NCBI GenBank assembly: GCA_017510875.1
Contig: JAFWLX010000307.1
Location: 1 to 17,466 of the forward strand
DNA from: Atopobiaceae bacterium
GTDB taxonomy: Bacteria > Actinomycetota > Coriobacteriia > Coriobacteriales > Atopobiaceae
Direction of reading: 5' to 3'
Length of the DNA: 17,466 nucleotides
A model generated the notes under the pieces. The model saw only the letters and a list, made by a program, of their open reading frames with translations, did no database searches and was not told the origin of the DNA. Each line of letters starts with the position of its first letter. The stretch's first letter is position 1. This document shows, piece by piece, positions 12,987-17,466 of this stretch. The position numbers were made by a program, and so were the translations under genes.

Positions 12987-14255
12987 TTGGACGTCATTCG
13001 CATTGAAGGCGGTCATCGCGTTGAAGGAACGGTGACTGTTGAGGGCGCAAAGAACTCCGCACTCAAGCTCATGGCGGCAACCATCCTTGCCCCGGGCATC
13101 AACACGCTCACTAATGTGCCCAACATAGCCGACGTGCACGTAATGGGCAAGGTGCTCACGCGTCTGGGTGCCCGCATAGAGGTAATTGACGAGCATACGC
13201 TGCGTATTGACACCTCAACGGTGGACAGCTGGGTCACCCCCTACGAGCTGGTGGCGCAGATGCGCGCCTCAACTGCGGTGCTGGGACCGCTTCTGGCCCG
13301 TTTTGGCAAAGCGACGGTTGCCATGCCCGGCGGCTGCAACATTGGTGCGCGCAAGATTGATATGCATATCCTGGGTCTCCAGGCACTCGGGGTTGAGTTT
13401 GACCTCGATCACGGCGACATCAACGCTACGGCACCCCAAGGATTGCACGGCACCACGGTTGCCCTTGACTTTGCGAGCGTGGGCGCTACCGAAAACCTCG
13501 TGATGGCCTCGGTTCATGCAAACGGGCTGACGGTCATCGAGAACGCGGCCCGCGAGCCCGAGATTGTAGACCTTGCCAACATGCTCAACGAGATGGGCGC
13601 CAAAGTGCGAGGTGCCGGCTCGCCCATCATCGAGATTGAGGGCGTAAGCGAGCTTCGTCCGGTAACCCACAGGGTTGTAGGCGACCGCATTGAGGCCGGC
13701 ACCTTTGTGGCTACGGCAGGACTTGTGGGTTATCCCATCGAGGTGTTGGGCTTTGACCCTGCGCACCTGGGCCTGGTCCTGCGCAAATACGAGCAGATGG
13801 GTATCACCATCGAGCGCAAGGAGAGGGGCGTGCTTGCTTGGCGCGAGAAGCCCATTGCCTCGGTTGACATCCAAACGCTGCCGTTTCCTGGCTTTCCTAC
13901 CGACATGCAGGCCCAGACCATGTGCCTTCTGGCCTTGGGCACCAAGTCGTGCGTTGTCACCGAGAACGTGTTTGAGAACCGCTTCATGTTTGCCAGCGAG
14001 ATCCAGCGCATGGGCGCCGACATTCGCATCGAGGGACACCACGCCATCGTGCACGGTGTAGGCGGCTTCTCTGGTGCCCAGGTGAAGTCTCCCGACCTGC
14101 GCGGCGGTGCCGCCCTGGTCATGGCCGGCCTTGTGGCTGACGGCGTCACCACCGTCTCGGACATCTACCATATCGACCGTGGCTACGAGCGCTTTGTCGA
14201 GAAGCTTCAATCCCTTGGCGCCCACGTGCAGCGCGTTACCCTGCCCTCAAAATAA
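12987..14255 (+). CDS. murA: UDP-N-acetylglucosamine 1-carboxyvinyltransferase
   Basis: MurA transfers enolpyruvate from PEP to UDP-GlcNAc, the first committed step of peptidoglycan synthesis. The start is TTG 12987, with AGGAGGA (12976-12982) 4 bases upstream, and it gives the canonical N-terminus; a TTG start implies modest expression. The 422-residue length is typical. Seen: Lys22 in VEGAKNSAL (18-26), the fosfomycin-target Cys117 in MPGGCNIGAR (113-122) and the catalytic-type Asp306 in FPTDMQAQ (303-310). Because cysteine rather than aspartate is at position 117, the enzyme is expected to be fosfomycin-sensitive. Short spacing after atpC suggests read-through from the atp operon, as in the Bacillus atp-murAA neighbourhood. 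Confidence 0.96.
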   Translation: MDVIRIEGGHRVEGTVTVEGAKNSALKLMAATILAPGINTLTNVPNIADVHVMGKVLTRLGARIEVIDEHTLRIDTSTVDSWVTPYELVAQMRASTAVLGPLLARFGKATVAMPGGCNIGARKIDMHILGLQALGVEFDLDHGDINATAPQGLHGTTVALDFASVGATENLVMASVHANGLTVIENAAREPEIVDLANMLNEMGAKVRGAGSPIIEIEGVSELRPVTHRVVGDRIEAGTFVATAGLVGYPIEVLGFDPAHLGLVLRKYEQMGITIERKERGVLAWREKPIASVDIQTLPFPGFPTDMQAQTMCLLALGTKSCVVTENVFENRFMFASEIQRMGADIRIEGHHAIVHGVGGFSGAQVKSPDLRGGAALVMAGLVADGVTTVSDIYHIDRGYERFVEKLQSLGAHVQRVTLPSK

Positions 14256-14275
14256 CCAGCAACGAGTTCCAGTCC

Positions 14276-14309
14276 AAACGCAACGCCTACCAGGTGTGAA
14301 CTTGCGTTT
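14276..14309. repeat. Inverted repeat between murA and the metalloregulator gene
   Basis: AAACGCAA (14276-14283) and TTGCGTTT (14302-14309) are perfect 8-base complements around an 18-base loop with an inner CCT/AGG pair. The right arm overlaps the -35 of the next promoter. It could be a weak terminator for the atp-murA transcript or an operator for the regulator gene. The downstream T-run is only three bases. Confidence 0.5.
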
Positions 14310-14330
14310 AAGCTGCGTATTCGGTACAAA
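14302..14330 (+). promoter_or_regulatory. Candidate promoter of the DtxR-family gene
   Basis: TTGCGT (14302-14307) and TACAAA (14325-14330) are separated by exactly 17 bases. They match the sigma-70 consensus at three and four of six positions. Transcription would begin near 14337, about 36 bases before the gene. This suggests the regulator is transcribed separately from the atp-murA operon. Confidence 0.5.
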
Positions 14331-14372
14331 CAAGAGCAGTCGGAACAGCGCCAACCAAAGGATGCGGTAGCT

Positions 14373-14795
14373 ATGGCAAAGCCCGAGACACACGGACCAG
14401 ACAGCCTGAGCATGGCAAACGAGGACTATCTGGAGTCCATCTATCGCATTATGGCCGAGCAGGATGCCTTTGACGAGGGCATACGCTCGGTAGACGTGGC
14501 CGAGCAGCTTGAGGTCTCCAAGGCCAGCGTCAACAAGGCCATCTCTACGCTCAAGGAGCATGGTATGGTCGAGCAGACCCGCTACGGCCGGGTCACGCTT
14601 ACCGGGCGGGGTAGGGAGTACGGCAAGGACGTATGGCATCGCCATCGCACGCTGCGCATGTTTCTGGTTAAGGGTCTGGGCGTGGACGAGAAGACGGCAG
14701 ACGAGGAAGCCTGCCAGATGGAGCATGCCCTCTCTGCTGACACCATGCGTCGTTGGTGCGAATACCTAGAGACGCAGGGTCTTACCGTAGAGTAG
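14373..14795 (+). CDS. DtxR/MntR-family metal-dependent transcriptional repressor
   Basis: Members of this family bind Mn2+ or Fe2+ and repress metal-uptake genes. The 140-residue product has an N-terminal winged helix (about 18-80) with the recognition region VSKASVNKAISTLKEHGMV (48-66), then the dimerisation and metal-binding helices. There is no C-terminal SH3-like domain, as in MntR. Candidate ligands are D18, E21, H91, C114, E117 and H118. Asp and Glu in the first helix are MntR-like, while the Cys in EEACQMEH is DtxR/IdeR-like, so the preferred metal cannot be stated. The start is ATG 14373 with AAAGGA 12 bases upstream; ATG 14412 (residue 14) is an alternative that keeps the whole domain. 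It has its own promoter candidate with an overlapping inverted repeat. Confidence 0.88.
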   Translation: MAKPETHGPDSLSMANEDYLESIYRIMAEQDAFDEGIRSVDVAEQLEVSKASVNKAISTLKEHGMVEQTRYGRVTLTGRGREYGKDVWHRHRTLRMFLVKGLGVDEKTADEEACQMEHALSADTMRRWCEYLETQGLTVE

Positions 14796-15001
14796 TTGAG
14801 GGATTGACCCCTGTTCTACCAACCCTGTCAAAACCAAGCCACAGCAACTCTCTCACATGGCGATTGTGTGAGCGTACGGCCATCTGCAGCCGCTGCTCAG
14901 CGTTTGTGTCCGTCTGCGGGTTACGAGGGCCTCGGGGCCATCCGGGCGGGTATGCTTCTTAGATGCAAGTGTACGTGCAATTCAACGGAGGTATCCAACG
15001 C
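14796..15001 (+). other. Intergenic region before galU
   Basis: This 206-base gap holds no gene. CTCACA (14852-14857) pairs with TGTGAG (14867-14872) around a 9-base loop. TTGACC (14804-14809) is a good -35-like hexamer, but the sequence 17 bases on (GTCAAA) is a poor -10. Short GC-rich palindromes occur near 14926-14945 (GGCC repeats). The galU ribosome-binding site GGAGGT is at 14987-14992. A promoter for galU probably lies here, but I cannot pin it down. Confidence 0.4.
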
Positions 15002-15907
15002 ATGAAGGCCATCATTCCAGCCGCAGGTCTCGGCACCCGTTTTCTTCCTGCTACCAAGTGCTGTGCCAAAGAGCTTCTTCCCGTGCTTGACAAGCCAGTC
15101 ATTCAGTATGTGGTTGAGGAGGCCCTCGAGCCCGAGGGCGTTGACGGCGTTGTGATCATCAACTCGCATGACAAGCCCGAGATCGAGCGCTACTTTAGCG
15201 AGGACAAAGCCTTCGAGGACATGCTGCGCGAGCGCGGCAAGGGCAAGCTTGCCGACGCCGTGCACGAAGCCTCGACTCTGCCTGTCTCGTTTGTATACCA
15301 GGACGAGCCCCTAGGGCTGGGCCATGCCGTCCACTGCGCCGCAGAGGCCGTGGGAGACGAGCCCTTCTTCATCCTTTTGGGTGACTACTTTGTACCCAAC
15401 CGCCAGATGTGCGTGAACATGGCGCGTGTGTCCGCCGAGCACAACGGGGCCTCGGTCATCGCCGTGGCACCGGTGCCCGAAGACCAGGTAAGCCGCTATG
15501 GCATCATTGCGGGCGAGTGTGTGGGTTCGCTGCCTGGCTATGACGCCACGGGCGAGGAGGAAGGCGCCATATGGAAGGTCACAGGCCTTGTTGAGAAGCC
15601 ATCACCCGAAGAGGCTCCTTCTCACCTGTTCATAGTGGGCCGTTACCTGCTCTCTCCAAAGATCATGGACCTTCTGGCCACACAGGGGGCCGGCGCTGGT
15701 GGCGAGATTCAGCTTACCGACGCTATGGAGCGCCTGCTTAAGACCGAAGAGATGTATGCACTGGTGGTAGATCCAAAGGATGGCTGCGATACGGGCACTC
15801 CTGCCGCCTGGGCAGCCACCAACGCCCGTATGGCACTTGCCAACGAGGACTTCCGCGCAGCATTTCTCGAGGAGCTGGGCGATGCAGCTAAGGGTCTAGT
15901 CGGCTAG
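15002..15907 (+). CDS. galU: UTP-glucose-1-phosphate uridylyltransferase
   Basis: GalU makes UDP-glucose from UTP and glucose 1-phosphate for glycolipids, wall polymers and galactose metabolism. ATG 15002 is chosen because it starts the nucleotidyltransferase fold and has GGAGGT (14987-14992) 9 bases upstream; an in-frame ATG at 14963 lacks a ribosome-binding site. The 301-residue product has the nucleotide-binding signature AAGLGTRFLPATK (7-19), VEKP (197-200) and GEIQLTDAM (234-242). The lysine segment reads KCCAKELLP where homologues usually have KAxPKEMLP, and the metal loop is LLGDYF rather than LLGDD. These are divergences but not losses of recognised catalytic residues. The phosphohexomutase homologue begins 1 base after the stop, so the two are co-transcribed. 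Confidence 0.92.
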   Translation: MKAIIPAAGLGTRFLPATKCCAKELLPVLDKPVIQYVVEEALEPEGVDGVVIINSHDKPEIERYFSEDKAFEDMLRERGKGKLADAVHEASTLPVSFVYQDEPLGLGHAVHCAAEAVGDEPFFILLGDYFVPNRQMCVNMARVSAEHNGASVIAVAPVPEDQVSRYGIIAGECVGSLPGYDATGEEEGAIWKVTGLVEKPSPEEAPSHLFIVGRYLLSPKIMDLLATQGAGAGGEIQLTDAMERLLKTEEMYALVVDPKDGCDTGTPAAWAATNARMALANEDFRAAFLEELGDAAKGLVG

Positions 15908-15908
15908 C

Positions 15909-17294
15909 ATGAGCACCTTACATTTTGGGCCCAACGCCTGGCATGCTCGTATAGGAGACGGTTTTGACGAGTCGTCCATAACGAGCATTGCCTGTGCGTT
16001 GGGCGATGTGTGGGCGTCGTCCTATAAGGGGTCAACCGTCCTTGTGGGATATGACACCAGGCGCGACTCTCAGCGCCTGGCCATGCTTGCCGCCGAGGTC
16101 ATAGCATCTTTTGGCCTAACAGCCATTGTCAGCGATCGCGTGTGTCCCACGCCAGCGCTGGGATGGGCTGTTGCGCGCGACCGTTCATGTGTGGGCGGCC
16201 TTATGCTCACGGCAGGCAACATGCCGCGCGAATACGGTGGCATTGTGGTGCGTGGCGCGGATGGCGGTCACATTAGCACGCAGTTTGCCGCAGAGGTCGA
16301 GCGTCGCCTGCGCACCGCCCGCCCTGATGTTGTGGGCGAGGTGCGGCGCAGCGATCTGGTGAGCTCGTATCTCAATCAGCTTGCATCCGAAGCCGACGGA
16401 AGCCTTATCTCAAGTGCTGGTTTGCGCGTGGTGGTCGATGCCATGTACGGCGCTGGCAGCAGTTATCTCACACACCTGCTTAAAACGCTGGGTTGTGAGG
16501 TCATAGCCCTACACGACAAACCCGTCTCGGACTTTAGGGGGCTTCATCCCGACACACGCGAGCCGTGGGTAGACGAGTGCGAGCGCGCCGTGGTCAAGCA
16601 CAAGGCAGACTTAGGCATCGTTCTTGATGGCGATGCCACCCATATGGCGCTTATCGATGCGGACGGACGTCTGGTGTCTTCGCACTACTTGGCACCACTT
16701 GCTCTCGAGCATGTGGTGCGTCAGCGTGGCTATGGGGGACGTGTTGTGGCAACCATGGCAAGCTCTGCACGTACGGCGCGTCAGGCCGAGCGCCTTGGCT
16801 GCGACTTTACTATGGTGCCCGTAGGTGCCGAGTCTATATATAGAGAGTTCTTTGAACGTGACGTCATTCTTGCCACCGATGCAACGGGAAGCATATGGGC
16901 GCCACGTCATCTTCCCGAGAGAGACGCAATAATGGCGGCCCTCATGCTGCTCGAGCTTATCAGTGGCTCGGGCGAGAGCGTGCGAGGCCTTGTCAATGCC
17001 TGCGAGCGCAATTTGGGATCGATGGAATACGTTGGCAAAGACATACGTATGGATCACGGTATGGTGCAGCGCTTGCGTAATCTGCTCCCAGGAATTAACC
17101 CGCCCGAAGTTGCAGGGATGGAGCCCACGCGCATCAGCCATGCCGACGGATTGCGTGCCGAGCTTCCTGACGGCTCCTGGATCTTGTTGCGCTGTTCTCG
17201 CATGCAGCCCGTGGTGCGTATCGTGGCCGAGGCAAAAAGCCACGCGCGTGCACGCGAGCTGCTGGCGTGGGGCACCAAGCTCGCCAGCTCGTAA
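15909..17294 (+). CDS. Phosphohexomutase-family protein with degenerate active site (probable pseudoenzyme)
   Basis: The 461-residue product aligns by eye along its whole length with phosphoglucomutase/phosphomannomutase: VGYDTRRDS near the N-terminus (47-55), VVVDAMYGAGSSYL (177-190) and the HLPERDAIMAALMLLE block (334-349). Yet each active-site loop is altered. The phosphoserine loop TASHNP reads TAGNMP (101-106), so the catalytic Ser is Gly103. The Mg loop DGDADR reads DGDATH (240-245). The sugar loop GEESGH/G reads TDATGS (323-328). The phosphate loop RPSGTEP reads RCSRMQP (428-434). The frame is intact and codon use matches the neighbours, which argues against recent decay. Normally a mutase supplies glucose 1-phosphate to GalU, encoded 1 base upstream; here a regulatory or binding role is more likely. 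The ribosome-binding site is weak, so translation is probably coupled to galU. Confidence 0.88.
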   Translation: MSTLHFGPNAWHARIGDGFDESSITSIACALGDVWASSYKGSTVLVGYDTRRDSQRLAMLAAEVIASFGLTAIVSDRVCPTPALGWAVARDRSCVGGLMLTAGNMPREYGGIVVRGADGGHISTQFAAEVERRLRTARPDVVGEVRRSDLVSSYLNQLASEADGSLISSAGLRVVVDAMYGAGSSYLTHLLKTLGCEVIALHDKPVSDFRGLHPDTREPWVDECERAVVKHKADLGIVLDGDATHMALIDADGRLVSSHYLAPLALEHVVRQRGYGGRVVATMASSARTARQAERLGCDFTMVPVGAESIYREFFERDVILATDATGSIWAPRHLPERDAIMAALMLLELISGSGESVRGLVNACERNLGSMEYVGKDIRMDHGMVQRLRNLLPGINPPEVAGMEPTRISHADGLRAELPDGSWILLRCSRMQPVVRIVAEAKSHARARELLAWGTKLASS

Positions 17295-17302
17295 GCGGAA
17301 CA

Positions 17303-17326
17303 CCCACTGCCATGGCTTTCGGTGGG
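17303..17326 (+). terminator. Weak hairpin after the mutase homologue
   Basis: CCCACTG (17303-17309) pairs with CGGTGGG (17320-17326), including one T-G wobble, around a 10-base loop. No T-run follows, so termination would be inefficient or Rho-assisted. Confidence 0.35.
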
Positions 17327-17332
17327 AGAGTG

Positions 17333-17347
17333 GAACAGTTACTGTTC
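17333..17347. repeat. Perfect palindrome GAACAGT-T-ACTGTTC
   Basis: GAACAGT (17333-17339) and ACTGTTC (17341-17347) are perfect inverted 7-mers around one base. Such a tight palindrome fits a dimeric protein-binding site better than an RNA hairpin. The spacing (GAAC-N7-GTTC) does not match the LexA box GAAC-N4-GTTC. A related TACTG-AA-CAGTA palindrome occurs at 15-26, near the other end of the window. Confidence 0.6.
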
Positions 17348-17350
17348 ACG

Positions 17351-17402
17351 GACGGGCCAGGGCGGTGACCTTAGGGGCGCCTCTGAGGCTGCTCCGCCCG
17401 TC
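17351..17402. repeat. GC-rich stem region
   Basis: GACGGGC (17351-17357) can pair with GCCCGTC (17396-17402). Alternatively GGGCGG (17360-17365) can pair with CCGCCC (17394-17399), so the two stems exclude each other. The interior contains a GGGGCGCC segment. It may be part of a structured RNA or a dispersed repeat; I recognise no known family. Confidence 0.35.
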
Positions 17403-17420
17403 GGCGCGGCGCTTAGCGAG

Positions 17421-17445
17421 CGTAACATGCCAGTGGCATGTTACG
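17421..17445. repeat. 25-bp perfect palindrome
   Basis: The arms 17421-17432 (CGTAACATGCCA) and 17434-17445 (TGGCATGTTACG) are exact reverse complements around a single G. The element is embedded in a larger pairing, CGAGC (17417-17421) with GCTCG (17455-17459), and followed by GCCC-GAA-GGGC (17446-17456). It lies at the window edge in a gene-free tract and may belong to a dispersed intergenic repeat family. Confidence 0.7.
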
Positions 17446-17466
17446 GCCCGAAGGGCTCGTGCAAAA

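Noticed and set aside
13269..14225. Minus-strand open frame (318 codons) opposite murA
   Set aside because: Antisense shadow of murA for the same reasons; no family features.
15909..17294. Decayed pseudogene by frameshift
   Set aside because: The frame is uninterrupted and of full family length, with codon use like its neighbours. The changes are confined to active-site loops while structural blocks are kept, so a pseudoenzyme fits better than a pseudogene.
17333..17347. LexA/SOS box
   Set aside because: The GAAC and GTTC half-sites are 7 bases apart, whereas Gram-positive LexA boxes have 4. There is also no SOS gene beside it in the window.

Overview
The window looks like a core-genome stretch of a moderately high-GC (about 60% by eye) Gram-positive bacterium. 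Protein character suggests the actinobacterial class Coriobacteriia (Collinsella/Olsenella/Atopobium relatives). That placement is inferred from recognition of the proteins, not from a search. All 19 convincing genes lie on the + strand, are densely packed and often overlap by one to a few bases. No rRNA, tRNA, CRISPR array, phage or insertion-sequence gene was seen.

Layout. Bases 1-218 are a gene-free, hairpin-containing leader. Next come prfA (RF1), prmC (the methyltransferase that modifies RF1) and tsaC (tRNA t6A synthesis), a translation-quality cluster. rpiB (pentose phosphate), glyA (serine/glycine one-carbon metabolism) and a strong intrinsic terminator follow. After the terminator come upp (uracil salvage) and a small membrane protein in the position of atpI. 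A 289-base non-coding leader precedes the complete F1Fo ATP synthase operon, atpB-E-F-H-A-G-D-C. murA (first committed step of peptidoglycan synthesis) is appended to that operon. A separately promoted DtxR/MntR-type metalloregulator follows, then galU and an adjoining phosphohexomutase-family gene. The last 172 bases are a gene-free tract full of inverted repeats. The order tsaC-rpiB-glyA-upp-(atpI)-atp-murA recalls the Bacillus subtilis prfA-to-murAA region.

Functional picture. The ATP synthase operon encodes all eight F1Fo subunits, and its c-subunit ion-binding residues look proton-type. Several subunits depart from the usual architecture: a 63-residue c subunit, a b subunit with a signal-peptide-like N-terminus, a short delta, an internal insertion in alpha, and a beta with an N-terminal extension carrying a 21-bp tandem duplication. 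Its leader carries a near-consensus CRP-type palindrome over the best -10 candidate, a possible 10-codon leader ORF and stacked stem-loops. atpE is flanked by hairpins, which suggests post-transcriptional control of c-subunit stoichiometry.

Most unusual item. The gene after galU is a full-length phosphohexomutase homologue in which all four active-site loops are degenerate, including loss of the catalytic phosphoserine. It is therefore probably a pseudoenzyme. No wholly new multi-gene system is evident; the interest lies in this protein, in the atp leader, and in lineage-specific insertions in conserved proteins such as the coiled-coil insert in PrmC.
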